From: Flavobacteriales bacterium
Lineage (GTDB): Bacteria > Bacteroidota > Bacteroidia > Flavobacteriales_D > Crocinitomicaceae
Direction: 5' to 3'
Length of the DNA: 64,000 bases
Assembly (NCBI GenBank): GCA_015665275.1
Contig: JADFAL010000029.1
Coordinates: forward strand, 1-64,000
Shown: in pieces, positions 18,058 through 26,402 of the stretch
Layout: each line of letters begins with the position of its first letter
How positions within the stretch are numbered: the stretch's first letter is position 1
Translations under genes and position numbers: made by a program
The notes under the pieces: generated by a model
Told to the model about the DNA's origin: nothing
Databases searched by the model: none
Seen by the model: only the letters and a program-made list of their open reading frames with translations

Positions 18058-18473
18058 CGCAGATAAGCCGATGCAAATTCTTTGAAGTACACGTCAATTT
18101 GATCGCGCACGCCGTTAAAAACAGCAGCGATTTCTTCCTCTGTACCTGTTGCTCCAAAAGGATCGGGAAAGCTTTGGTGAAATTTAACAGCGGAGGATGG
18201 AAAGTACGGGCAACGCTCTTTCGCACTGTCGCACACGGTAATGATGTAATCAAAATCGACATCAGTATATTCATCTACATTGTTGGATGTATGATCAGAA
18301 ATATCAATACCCACTTCTTTCATTGCTTCAATGGCCTTTGGGTTCACGCCATGCGTTTCAACTCCTGCCGAATACACTTCCGTTCCTTTGGCGGCATATG
18401 TTTTAAGATAGCCATGAGCCATTTGACTTCTGCAACTATTTCCTGTGCAAAGCACTAATACTTTTTTTCCCAT
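18054..18473 (-). CDS. arsC: Arsenate reductase, low-molecular-weight phosphatase/thioredoxin-coupled type
   Basis: A 139-residue protein reducing arsenate to arsenite. It has the phosphatase-type loop CX5R (VLCTGNSCRS, Cys9 to Arg15) and the redox pair Cys81 and Cys88 in TVCDSAKERCPYFP, spaced as in the thioredoxin-dependent ArsC of plasmid pI258. The Asp-Pro loop is in SFPDPFG. I chose the ATG at 18473, two bases after the arsI stop. An ATG four codons upstream (18485) would overlap arsI and add MLLR. Its stop overlaps the aquaporin start. The product arsenite would be both the channel substrate and the ArsR inducer. Confidence 0.92.
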   Translation of the reverse strand: MGKKVLVLCTGNSCRSQMAHGYLKTYAAKGTEVYSAGVETHGVNPKAIEAMKEVGIDISDHTSNNVDEYTDVDFDYIITVCDSAKERCPYFPSSAVKFHQSFPDPFGATGTEEEIAAVFNGVRDQIDVYFKEFASAYLR

Positions 18474-18475
18474 TC

Positions 18476-19009
18476 TTAACAGCATCCGGAACCTGGCTCG
18501 CAGCTCGCTTCCTGTTTATTCAATTCTGACAACTTGCTTTTAGGCTTTTCCTCCTTTGATTCACTAACCGTATCTGGTGAGCAACATACCGCGTTCTCTT
18601 CCAATGCATATTGCGGATCATTGAACTCAACGTCTTCATGGAAATAATAGACTTCCCATTGATGTCCGTCGGGGTCGGTCGCCCAAAATTTATCTTGAAC
18701 GGCGTAGCAGCAAGCTGTTCCCACTTCTTCCAAGGACACAATTCCTAAACCTCGCGCAACTTCGAGACGCTCTTCCATCAATTCTTTTGAGGCTACCTGA
18801 ATTCCTAAATGACCAAAATTGGATTGAACGCGCTCTTCGTTTTGAACGAAAGAAATAATCAAAGCAGGATCTTCTAGTTCGTACTTTGCGTAACCGGCTT
18901 TTACCTTGGAAGCTGGTTGTCCGAAAAATGCAGTGTAAAAGTTTACCGTGCTTGCAATATCCTTAACGTACAAGGAAACATGCATCCGCGGATAAGTCGT
19001 GTTTTTCAT
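18476..19009 (-). CDS. arsI: ArsI/CadI-type C-As lyase (vicinal oxygen chelate dioxygenase)
   Basis: A 177-residue glyoxalase/dioxygenase-fold protein. The vicinal cysteine pair (Cys100-Cys101, in GTACCYAVQDKFWATDPDG) is the mark of ArsI, which binds trivalent organoarsenicals. His10, His67 and Glu119 (WEVYYF) sit where the Fe(II) ligands are expected by family alignment. ArsI cleaves the carbon-arsenic bond of methylarsenite and reduced aromatic arsenicals with oxygen. The tail has two more cysteine pairs (Cys142-143 and the last two residues), common in metal-binding tails. The gene lies 11 bases after arsR and two bases before arsC. CadI (cadmium-induced) is the main alternative name, but the operon favours arsenic. 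Confidence 0.9.
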   Translation of the reverse strand: MKNTTYPRMHVSLYVKDIASTVNFYTAFFGQPASKVKAGYAKYELEDPALIISFVQNEERVQSNFGHLGIQVASKELMEERLEVARGLGIVSLEEVGTACCYAVQDKFWATDPDGHQWEVYYFHEDVEFNDPQYALEENAVCCSPDTVSESKEEKPKSKLSELNKQEASCEPGSGCC

Positions 19010-19020
19010 AGTAATCTATT

Positions 19021-19356
19021 TTAGCAACAATTCTCATCATTACAAGCGAGACTATCGTTAATAAACGAATCAAGTGTATTACGCAAATGGGCCCATTTCT
19101 CCTTATCGATACAATAACAAACACTGGTACCTTCGATAGTTCCTTTAATCAAACCAACACTTTTCAATTCCTTCAAATGCTGAGAAACTGTTGATTGCGC
19201 CAACTCGATTTCGGTAACCAACTCACCACAAACGCAAGACTCGACTTTCATTAGTGCTTGAACAATGGCTATTCGAGCCGGATGTCCTAAGACTTTTAGC
19301 AAGCTTGCTAGCTCAATTTGTGTTTCTGAGTATTGTTCCGTTTTTGTTGCTCCCAC
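19021..19356 (-). CDS. arsR: ArsR family arsenite-responsive repressor
   Basis: A 111-residue winged-helix metalloregulator. The family start LLKVLGHPARIAIVQAL is followed by a metal-site candidate (ESCVCGELV, a CXC at about residues 41-43), the recognition helix (LAQSTVSQHLKELKSVGLI) and a cysteine-rich C-terminus (NDSLACNDENCC). Binding of As(III) to the cysteines should release it from DNA. It is the first gene of arsR-arsI-arsC-aquaporin and so represses its own operon. A near-palindromic operator candidate lies 18 bases upstream of its ATG. Confidence 0.93.
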   Translation of the reverse strand: MGATKTEQYSETQIELASLLKVLGHPARIAIVQALMKVESCVCGELVTEIELAQSTVSQHLKELKSVGLIKGTIEGTSVCYCIDKEKWAHLRNTLDSFINDSLACNDENCC

Positions 19357-19373
19357 TTGTGTTACACTTCTTT

Positions 19374-19389
19374 ATCGCAATATTACGAT
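19374..19389 (-). promoter_or_regulatory. Candidate ArsR operator
   Basis: ATCGCAATATTACGAT is a 16-base palindrome with seven of eight pairs matched, ending 18 bases before the arsR ATG. Its position and symmetry suit autorepression. A wider repeat, ATTACG (19382-19387) with CGTAAT (19405-19410), could bind a second dimer. Confidence 0.55.
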
Positions 19390-19644
19390 TAATATAGATT
19401 ACTTCGTAATTTGTTCGGCACGAAATTACGGATTCTCGGATTCACAAAATATGATTCAAGGCGAAACAATTTTCCACAATTTTTGAACTTCCAAAAGTTT
19501 GATTTCCACTTATTTTGTGAGTTTTACGTGCTAAAAAATGGAAAAATCACTACTAAATCTGTTTAGCTGCTGTCATTTTAAAGATCGCAGTAAAAACAAC
19601 TAAGACCCATCCTTGCTTTCCTATATTTGTTAAAGAACTAATCG

Positions 19645-19670
19645 AAACGCCTTTTTAGGCGTTTTTATTT
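19645..19670 (+). terminator. Terminator-like hairpin upstream of a promoter
   Basis: AAACGCC and GGCGTTT pair around a six-base loop and are followed by TTATTT, as in a rho-independent terminator reading on the plus strand. No annotated plus-strand gene precedes it. A TATATTTG box 16 bases upstream could produce a very short RNA ending here. Confidence 0.45.
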
Positions 19671-19683
19671 AACGGAAAAGGTG

Positions 19684-19691
19684 TATCTTTG
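19684..19691 (+). promoter_or_regulatory. Candidate -7 element for the genes at 19770 and 20111
   Basis: TATCTTTG fully matches TAnnTTTG and predicts a leader of about 75 bases. The -33 position is TTT rather than TTG. The leader contains a small hairpin (GTAAG-TTTT-CTTAC, 19740-19753). Confidence 0.45.
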
Positions 19692-19769
19692 CGCCTCAGG
19701 TGTGCTAAGTATGAGTATTGAGCTACCTAATTCTAACTAGTAAGTTTTCTTACACAATCAATTCATGTT

Positions 19770-20114
19770 ATGACTACTACAACGCAATGCCTTTGTGCAT
19801 TCTTGTTTTTCTGTGGACTTTCATTTGGCCAAGAAAATCAAGAACTAAGTCCTGCTAACTATCAGTATTCTTTCGAGATCGAATTCATCAACGCGCAGAC
19901 GGATGAAGGAACCGTGAAAGACATTAGAGCCTATTCAAAAGATTTATTTGAGGTGCATCCTACATTCGTTCAAGGAACGTTTCGTGTGGAGACTGCTTTT
20001 TCTGTTCCGGAAGATCGCGTAGTTCAACATCTGGGTGCTTACGGTTTCAACGTAACGTCGATTCAAGTAGAGAAAGACGGTAAAATTTTAACCACTAAAA
20101 ACGAAGAGGAATGA
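19770..20114 (+). CDS. Small secreted protein of unknown function
   Basis: A 114-residue protein with a Sec signal peptide (MTTTTQCLCAFLFFCGLSFGQ). The mature part is about 93 residues and acidic, with a compact pattern (FEIEFINAQTDEGTVKDIRA; FRVETAFSVPEDRVVQHL) that suggests a small alpha/beta domain, perhaps ferredoxin-like in its strand-helix alternation. I do not recognise a family. Its stop overlaps the start of the next gene by four bases (ATGA), so the two are translationally coupled and may act together at the cell surface. Confidence 0.75.
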   Translation: MTTTTQCLCAFLFFCGLSFGQENQELSPANYQYSFEIEFINAQTDEGTVKDIRAYSKDLFEVHPTFVQGTFRVETAFSVPEDRVVQHLGAYGFNVTSIQVEKDGKILTTKNEEE

Positions 20115-21940
20115 AGCAGCTATTATTAGTAACCACCGTTTTTATGGGCCTTTCACAATGGGCGACTTCACAAACATCGTGCGCTACTTCGGTAGAAATC
20201 ATTAACGATCCACAACTAAATACGCAACACTGTTTGGTCAATGCTCCGGCAACGGACCCTACTTTAGACAATAATAACTGTTTCCCTGGGGCACAGTCGG
20301 AAGGTTGGTATGATTTCACTATCGCAAATGGTCCACAAACGGTTCAACTTGATGTAAGCAACTATACAAGTTCGGGAGGTCCCAACGCGAGAGACGTTGC
20401 CTTTGAAGTATTCAGTGGAGCATGTGGAAGCTTGACTTCATTGGGCTGCGTTAATGCCAATGGAGCGGGTGGTGCAGAGACTTTGAACTTGGCCAATCTT
20501 GCCAATGGAACGTATTACATCGCTGTCTATTCAATGACAAATGGAACTATTCCTACTATGGATGTATGTGTTACGGGACTTCCTTCACCTCCTGCCAACG
20601 ACGATTGCGCAAATGCCATTCCAGTAACGGTTGGTACCAATGGAATCTGTACGGAAGTTACCGGAACAAATGTTGGAGCAACAGCTAGCGCTGGAGCCCC
20701 AGCACCTTCTTGTGGTGGTTATTTAGGCGGAGACGTTTGGTATTCGATAACCGTTCCAGCTTCTGGTGAGGTAAACTTTACCGTTGACTTCGCTGCTGCC
20801 AATTCCATTACGGACGCCGATATGGCGATTTATTCAGGAGTATGCGGATCATTGACAGAAATTGAATGTGATGATTTGGATGGAACCGGAACCATGCCTA
20901 TCATTCAAGCGACAGGATTAACCGCTGGAACGACCGTTTATATTCGAATTTGGGAATGGAACAATGATGTTGCTGGTGATTTCGACCTTTGTATATCTGA
21001 GCCTCCTGTAACATTAAACAATCAAGACTGTAATACTGCTATCCCAATTTGTGGTGGAACGACTTTCGCAGGGGCATCCAACGGTCCGGGGACTGTGGCC
21101 GACCTTAACATCAACAACGACGATTGTCTGGTTGGGGAAAACCAATCAAGTTGGGTGTATTTTGAAGTTTCCAGCGCTGGAGATATCGAATTCACCATTT
21201 CGCCACAAAACGGAACGGATGATTATGACTTCGCTGCTTGGGTTTACCCTGGTGGCGCTGGACAATCTTGCCCACCTTCAAATAATGACGTAGACCGTTG
21301 TTCTTTTGCTGCGGGTGCTGGATTAGGAGGCAGTTATGATACTGGACTTGGACAAGGTGCAGTAGATACTTCTGAAGATTCATTCGGTGATAACTGGGTT
21401 GCTCCGATAACTGGTTTAAATGTAGGTGATGTGATTTACTTATTGGTAGATAACTTCTCTTCTACAACCTCTCCATACACTTTGGATTTTACCGGATCAA
21501 CGGCTGGATTGGATTGTACGCTTCTTCCTACCGAATTAATGTCGTTCTATGTTCAAACGCTGAACAATTCAACGAATCAATTGTTTTGGAAAACGAACGC
21601 TGAAATTAACAACGATCACTTTACAGTAGAACACTCTTACGACGCTCAAAACTGGCGTGAGCTTGGGACAGTAGACGGAGCGGGGAATTCCTCTTCACTA
21701 CAACAATACGCTTACGTTCATGAAGGTGTTGATGCAACTGTGAATTATTATAGAATCTTTCAGACCGATTACGATGGTCAAACAGGAAGTTACCGTATCG
21801 TTTCAATCGACAACACATATACTGGTAAAGTGTTATTGTACACAACAAACTTGTTGGGTCAAAAAGTAGATGGAAATTACCGCGGAATGGTTGTTGACGT
21901 AATGAACGATGGAACAACCAAAAAGAGACTTCAAGAGTAA
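20111..21940 (+). CDS. Large secreted protein with repeated beta domains, probable T9SS cargo
   Basis: A 609-residue protein with a signal peptide (MKQLLLVTTVFMGLSQWATS). The body has three Cys-containing beta modules of about 130 residues that resemble bacterial pre-peptidase-like domains (GWYDFTIANGPQTVQLDV; VWYSITVPASGEVNFTVDF; SSWVYFEVSSAGDIEFTIS). Each contains a FSGACGSL- or CGSLTEI-like turn or a related one. A T9SS-associated domain follows (LFWKTNAEINNDHFTVEHS, YYRIFQTDYDGQTGSYRI), and the end (LLYTTNLLGQKVDGNYRG, then DGTTKKRLQE) resembles a sorting tail different from the usual type A. No catalytic domain is visible. A terminator follows the stop closely. Confidence 0.82.
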   Translation: MKQLLLVTTVFMGLSQWATSQTSCATSVEIINDPQLNTQHCLVNAPATDPTLDNNNCFPGAQSEGWYDFTIANGPQTVQLDVSNYTSSGGPNARDVAFEVFSGACGSLTSLGCVNANGAGGAETLNLANLANGTYYIAVYSMTNGTIPTMDVCVTGLPSPPANDDCANAIPVTVGTNGICTEVTGTNVGATASAGAPAPSCGGYLGGDVWYSITVPASGEVNFTVDFAAANSITDADMAIYSGVCGSLTEIECDDLDGTGTMPIIQATGLTAGTTVYIRIWEWNNDVAGDFDLCISEPPVTLNNQDCNTAIPICGGTTFAGASNGPGTVADLNINNDDCLVGENQSSWVYFEVSSAGDIEFTISPQNGTDDYDFAAWVYPGGAGQSCPPSNNDVDRCSFAAGAGLGGSYDTGLGQGAVDTSEDSFGDNWVAPITGLNVGDVIYLLVDNFSSTTSPYTLDFTGSTAGLDCTLLPTELMSFYVQTLNNSTNQLFWKTNAEINNDHFTVEHSYDAQNWRELGTVDGAGNSSSLQQYAYVHEGVDATVNYYRIFQTDYDGQTGSYRIVSIDNTYTGKVLLYTTNLLGQKVDGNYRGMVVDVMNDGTTKKRLQE

Positions 21941-21960
21941 TAGCTGAAGTATAGTTAGTC

Positions 21961-21992
21961 AAAAAGGAGCCCTATTCGGGTTCCTTTTTTTT
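21961..21992 (+). terminator. Rho-independent terminator after the secreted-protein pair
   Basis: AAGGAGCCC and GGGTTCCTT pair (one G-U) around a short loop and run into eight T residues, 20 bases after the stop at 21940. Confidence 0.85.
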
Positions 21993-22077
21993 GTGAATAA
22001 CTAACCGATTCCCGGCCGTCGGAAACGAATCTATCCCAAAAAAAACAACTAATTTGGCGGCAAAGCAATCGTTCCAT

Positions 22078-23436
22078 ATGAATACCTATGTTCTCATCGT
22101 AGGAATTGCCGGGATCATCATTCTCAGCTTTTTCTTCAATATTCTCGCGAAACGCACCAACATTCCGTCGGTCTTGTTGTTGATCATTTTGGGGATGGGA
22201 CTCAAAAGTGCGTTAAGCCATTATAAACTTATTGGAGATCTGGACCTAGGTCCTATTCTAGAGATTTTGGGGAACGTAGGGTTGGTGATGATTGTCTTAG
22301 AGGCCGCTCTCGATCTCCAACTGGAGAAGGAGAAAACCCCGCTCATTGTGCGGTCTTTTTTAACGGCACTTTTGGCCCTTGGAGGCTCAATGATTGCTAT
22401 AGGAGCCTTCTTCATGTACATCTTTCCTGATACCTCGGCGTACACGGCCATCCTATATGCTACGCCGCTGAGTATTATGAGTAGCGCCATAATCATTCCT
22501 AGTGTTGGTGGATTAACCGGTGCGAAGAAGGAGTTCATGGTTTACGAAAGTACGTTCTCCGATATCCTTGGGATTATGGTCTTCTACTTTATGATTGGTG
22601 CCGACGGAGGCGCTGGAGGTGGATCCATTTTCTGGGAAATTGTATTGAATATCTTAGCTACTACAGTGCTTTCGGTAGTCGTTGCGTATGTACTTGTATA
22701 TATGTTCCAGCACTTGCAAATGCAGGTAAAACTCTTCCTTATCATTGGGATCCTTTTAATGATGTTTGCGCTAGGGAAAATCTTCCATTTATCATCTCTG
22801 CTAATCATCCTTGCCTTCGGACTTGTACTAAACAATACGGATCTCTTTTTCCAGGGGTTCCTCAAAAAGTATTTCGATCGCGAGAAGGTCAAACCAATTC
22901 TTCATGACTTCCACAATTTGACGTTGGAATCCGCCTTTTTAATTCGGACTTTCTTCTTCGTGGTTTTCGGATTTACCATTACACTTTCTTCCCTTTACGA
23001 TTGGGAAGTAGCCGTAAATAGCTTTGCCATAGTCGCCATTCTGTTAGTCGTTCGCTGGATCATTTTGAAGGTAGTTGTACGTAAGAATATCATACCTCAA
23101 CTCTGGATTGCGCCACGAGGGTTAATTACGGTTCTCCTTTTCTTTACCCTTGAGGAAAGCAGCATTAAAATCGATCAATTCGATGCCGGATTGCTCCTTT
23201 ACCCTATTTTGATCACGAGTATCATTATGATGATTTCACTCATTTCATACCGAGGTGAGAAAGTTACGGATGTCCTCTTTCATACAGTCCCTATTCTTAA
23301 CAAGAACAACACCCCGCAACAGAAAGAAGAATTCAAAAAGCGTATGGAAGAAAATACCCAGCGTCAGGACTTTGATGGGTTTAGCCATCGTGGGGATGAA
23401 AAAGATTCGGAATCTTCAGAAGAGGACGAGGCGTAA
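22078..23436 (+). CDS. Cation:proton antiporter (Na+/H+ exchanger domain)
   Basis: A 452-residue membrane protein of the CPA-type Na+/H+ exchanger fold with about 11-12 hydrophobic segments. SVLLLIILGMGLKS near residue 40 and the GLVMIVLEAALDLQLE region near 75 are typical of the fold. The C-terminal 40 residues are cytoplasmic and strongly acidic (DEKDSESSEEDEA). It exchanges protons for Na+ or K+ for pH and salt balance. The exact ion is not readable. The ATG at 22078 is preferred. A TTG eight codons upstream (22054) is in frame but gives a less typical N-terminus. It has no KTN/TrkA-N domain, unlike Kef systems. Confidence 0.88.
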   Translation: MNTYVLIVGIAGIIILSFFFNILAKRTNIPSVLLLIILGMGLKSALSHYKLIGDLDLGPILEILGNVGLVMIVLEAALDLQLEKEKTPLIVRSFLTALLALGGSMIAIGAFFMYIFPDTSAYTAILYATPLSIMSSAIIIPSVGGLTGAKKEFMVYESTFSDILGIMVFYFMIGADGGAGGGSIFWEIVLNILATTVLSVVVAYVLVYMFQHLQMQVKLFLIIGILLMMFALGKIFHLSSLLIILAFGLVLNNTDLFFQGFLKKYFDREKVKPILHDFHNLTLESAFLIRTFFFVVFGFTITLSSLYDWEVAVNSFAIVAILLVVRWIILKVVVRKNIIPQLWIAPRGLITVLLFFTLEESSIKIDQFDAGLLLYPILITSIIMMISLISYRGEKVTDVLFHTVPILNKNNTPQQKEEFKKRMEENTQRQDFDGFSHRGDEKDSESSEEDEA

Positions 23437-23507
23437 TGGTTTCCCGCGTGAAATGCTATCTAACAAGCGCCTCATTAATCCAGGTAATTAATTAAGTTAC
23501 AATTGGC

Positions 23508-23552
23508 AAATTCTAGAATTTTAGAATTTGGTAATTCGATAATTGTCGAATT
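23508..23552. promoter_or_regulatory. Two palindromes upstream of the TonB-dependent receptor
   Basis: AAATTCTAGAATTT (23508-23521) is a perfect 14-base palindrome. AATTCGA (23533-23539) and TCGAATT (23546-23552) form a second inverted repeat. They lie about 95-140 bases before the receptor ATG, in an otherwise AT-rich gap, and could be operator sites. The motif does not match a Fur box that I can recognise. Confidence 0.35.
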
Positions 23553-23646
23553 TGAGAAGAATTATGTCTCAATTACGTAAAAGTGTTACCCCAAAATAGG
23601 GGAAGAATACTAATTGTTTGTCTCACAACTGAAACAAACATTCTAC

Positions 23647-25989
23647 ATGAAACATATTCTCACCCTCACATTGTTCCTTCTTACCGCATCCGCTTTTTCT
23701 CAAGAACTCCATCAAACAGTTCGCGGTACCATTATCGATTTCGATACCAAAGTGCCCATTTACGGAGCTAAGGTTGTTTTGTTGAATTCAAGTCCAGTGA
23801 AAGGGGCGATTGCCGATGCGAATGGTGATTTCAAGCTGGAAAACGTAGGAATCGGCCGGGTTCAATTACAAATTACAGCCATAGGATATCAGGACATTTA
23901 TCTTCCCAATATCTTGGTCGAGTCAGGAAAGGAAACTGTCCTCAATCTTGAAATGACCAGCGACCTTCAAAAAGTGGAAGAAGTGAAAGTTTCCGCCCGA
24001 AAAGACAAATCCGAAGCCTTGAACAAAATGGCATCCGTAAGTGCGAAAACCTTTAGTGTTGAAGAAACCAACCGCTATGCAGGCTCGTTGAATGATCCAG
24101 CGCGAATGGTATCTGGATTTGCAGGAGTTACAGGAAATCCTGAGGGAGACAACGACATCGTTGTAAGAGGAAATTCACCCAGAGGCATCCTTTGGCGCCT
24201 AGATGGAATCGACATACCAAATCCCAATCATTTTGCGTCAACCGGAGCAACGGGAGGACCAATTTCAGCACTCAACGGGTCCATGTTGGCCAACTCCGAC
24301 TTCTTTAGTGGCGCCTTCGCCCCGGAATACGGCAATGCTCTATCAGGCGTATTTGATGTAAATCTTCGAAAGGGGAACAATGAAAAACGCGAATACAGCT
24401 TCTCCGCAGGAATTATCGGAATTGATGGAACGATGGAGGGGCCTTTAAAAGAAGGATATCGAGGATCGTACATCGCGAATTACCGTTATTCTTCTATTGC
24501 ATTGTTAGACCGCCTCGGCGTTTTGGATTTCGATGGAATTCCCATCTATCAGGATGGATCATTCAAACTCTATTTGCCCACAAAGAAAGCTGGCACGTTT
24601 CAACTTTTAGGTATGGGCGGCATGAGTCGTATCGATCAAACAGACCAAGACGATGAAACCGGACACGTTCATTCGAAATATGCCTTTGGCGCTAGTATGG
24701 GAATGGTTGGATTGAAACACTCTTACATTGTTTCTCCAAAATTGTACGTCAAGAGCTATATTTCAGCGTCTTCGGCAGGAAACTCGGGCGAAGGGCAATG
24801 GCAGAAATCGGACAGTACCGGACTTTTCACTTCGGAGCGGGACAACTACCGTGATCATCAATGGAAGGCGCAATCCATCGCCAATTACAAAATCAATCAG
24901 AGGAATTTAATTCAAGGTGGGGTTACTTACACAAGAATGCTGTACAATTATTTCTACGAAGACGATTACGATGATGAAGACGGTGTGATGACGCGATGGG
25001 AAGACTCCAAAGGAGCGACAGATATGATACAATCGTTCGTATCTTGGAAAAACCGCTTGTCTAACGATTTAACCATTATTTCTGGAGTACATTACACGCA
25101 CTTTCTGCTGAATAATTCAACCGCCGTTGAACCTCGACTGGGAATCAAATGGGCTGCCAATAAGCGTAGCACCTTCTCGATGGGAGCAGGAATGCACAGT
25201 CGTATTGAAAGTGTATCCACGTACTTGTATACAGAATTACAACCCGATGGAAGCTACCAGTATTTGAATCGTGATTTGGACCTATCCAAAAGCATTCACG
25301 GCGTATTGGGATACAGTTTCAATATCAATGAAAACGTATACTTAAAAACAGAATTATACTATCAACACCTTTACAACATGCCTGTTCATAACGATTCCAA
25401 TAGCTATCTTTCTTTGGTGAATTCATCTTACGGAATTCCCTCTTTCGAATTAGTGAACGAAGGAACAGGAAGAAACTACGGCGTTGAATTGACCGTAGAG
25501 CGCTTCTTCAACAAAGGATATTACTTCTTATTGACAGGATCCCTTTACAAATCTGAATTCAAAGCATTGGACGGCATTATGCGGAGTACTCGTTTTGACG
25601 CGGGTTATGCCTCCAACTTCTTATTCGGCAAAGAATGGACCTTTGGATCGGAGAAGAACAAATCGTTTGGTGTGAATACGAAAGTGACCGTGATTGGAGG
25701 GAACCGATACACTCCTGTTGATTTAGAGGCATCCATCGCATCGGGAAATACTGTGTATCATACCGATCAGGGATTCACAGCGAAAGGCGATCCGATTTTC
25801 TTTACCAATATTGGGTTGACGTACCGAGTCGATAAAAAACGTGTCACGCATGCCTTTAAAATTGACGTACGTAACGTGACCAACAATAAGGCAAGAATAC
25901 GGGAATGGTATAGCGATCGCACGCAAAGCATCGAGTACGATACACAACTATCGATGATCCCGAACCTTATTTACACGCTTAAGTTTTAA
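23647..25989 (+). CDS. TonB-dependent receptor with carboxypeptidase-regulatory-like domain
   Basis: A 780-residue outer-membrane receptor. The ATG at 23647 begins the signal peptide (MKHILTLTLFLLTASAFSQ); an ATG 11 codons upstream is less likely. A carboxypeptidase D regulatory-like domain covers about 25-115 (VRGTIIDFDTKVPIYGAKV). The plug domain follows (about 130-240; NDIVVRGNSPRGILWRLDGI), then a beta-barrel to the C-terminal aromatic-ended strand (LIYTLKF). These proteins import large or scarce ligands using TonB energy. No SusD-like partner or enzyme is adjacent, so it does not look like a polysaccharide utilisation locus. The ligand is unknown. Its last 42 bases overlap the end of the convergent Rieske gene. 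Confidence 0.92.
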   Translation: MKHILTLTLFLLTASAFSQELHQTVRGTIIDFDTKVPIYGAKVVLLNSSPVKGAIADANGDFKLENVGIGRVQLQITAIGYQDIYLPNILVESGKETVLNLEMTSDLQKVEEVKVSARKDKSEALNKMASVSAKTFSVEETNRYAGSLNDPARMVSGFAGVTGNPEGDNDIVVRGNSPRGILWRLDGIDIPNPNHFASTGATGGPISALNGSMLANSDFFSGAFAPEYGNALSGVFDVNLRKGNNEKREYSFSAGIIGIDGTMEGPLKEGYRGSYIANYRYSSIALLDRLGVLDFDGIPIYQDGSFKLYLPTKKAGTFQLLGMGGMSRIDQTDQDDETGHVHSKYAFGASMGMVGLKHSYIVSPKLYVKSYISASSAGNSGEGQWQKSDSTGLFTSERDNYRDHQWKAQSIANYKINQRNLIQGGVTYTRMLYNYFYEDDYDDEDGVMTRWEDSKGATDMIQSFVSWKNRLSNDLTIISGVHYTHFLLNNSTAVEPRLGIKWAANKRSTFSMGAGMHSRIESVSTYLYTELQPDGSYQYLNRDLDLSKSIHGVLGYSFNINENVYLKTELYYQHLYNMPVHNDSNSYLSLVNSSYGIPSFELVNEGTGRNYGVELTVERFFNKGYYFLLTGSLYKSEFKALDGIMRSTRFDAGYASNFLFGKEWTFGSEKNKSFGVNTKVTVIGGNRYTPVDLEASIASGNTVYHTDQGFTAKGDPIFFTNIGLTYRVDKKRVTHAFKIDVRNVTNNKARIREWYSDRTQSIEYDTQLSMIPNLIYTLKF

Positions 25990-26334
25990 TTGGAAGGAAA
26001 GACCCAGAACCTCTTTTCCAAGCCATACTTTATCTTCTTCAATTTTAACCTCGTACTTGTACATACTTGTAGCCATACCGCGACCGTTTTCAACGGAAAA
26101 GTGAAAGCGGTGAAACGGACATACCAAATCGCCTCCATCAATCCAGCAATAATCCATGGGCTTGTTTTGATGGGGGCATTTGTTCTTAAATGCGTGATAA
26201 CCGTCCTCAAACTTGACCCATAGAATTTTGCCATAGCTAGATGGGATAACCGCCGTATTTTTCAATGCAAAATGTTCCTCCAGTTCTTGGGTAGAACTGA
26301 ATGCAAGAATCCATTTAATTTTGAATTTTAGCAT
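25948..26334 (-). CDS. Rieske [2Fe-2S] domain protein
   Basis: A 128-residue protein built around one Rieske domain. The cluster motifs are CPH (Cys53, His55) and CPFH (Cys72, His75), separated by 16 residues, with the typical FHFSVENG loop after the second. Such small Rieske proteins act as ferredoxin-like electron carriers or oxygenase components. No oxygenase gene is adjacent. I prefer the ATG at 26334 (MLKFKIKWILAF); an in-frame ATG nine codons upstream gives an unlikely start. No signal peptide or TAT motif is seen, so it is probably cytoplasmic. The gene's 3' end overlaps the convergent TonB receptor gene by 42 bases. Confidence 0.88.
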   Translation of the reverse strand: MLKFKIKWILAFSSTQELEEHFALKNTAVIPSSYGKILWVKFEDGYHAFKNKCPHQNKPMDYCWIDGGDLVCPFHRFHFSVENGRGMATSMYKYEVKIEEDKVWLGKEVLGLSFQLKLKRVNKVRDHR

Positions 26335-26402
26335 GTCACAGCATGTTGAATAGGGAATCACTACAATTCATGAATCCTTATTTTCCACTTCATTATTCGC
26401 GA

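Larger units (their letters stand above)
19357..19769. other. 413-base intergenic region between the ars operon and the secreted-protein gene pair
   Basis: It holds the ars operator candidate (19374-19389), a second inverted repeat ATTACG...CGTAAT (19382-19410) overlapping it, an AT-rich stretch without a convincing coding frame (about 19430-19610), a TATATTTG box (19622-19629) followed closely by a terminator-like hairpin (19645-19670), and a TATCTTTG promoter box (19684-19691) for the downstream genes. No tRNA or conserved riboswitch fold was recognised. Confidence 0.6.
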
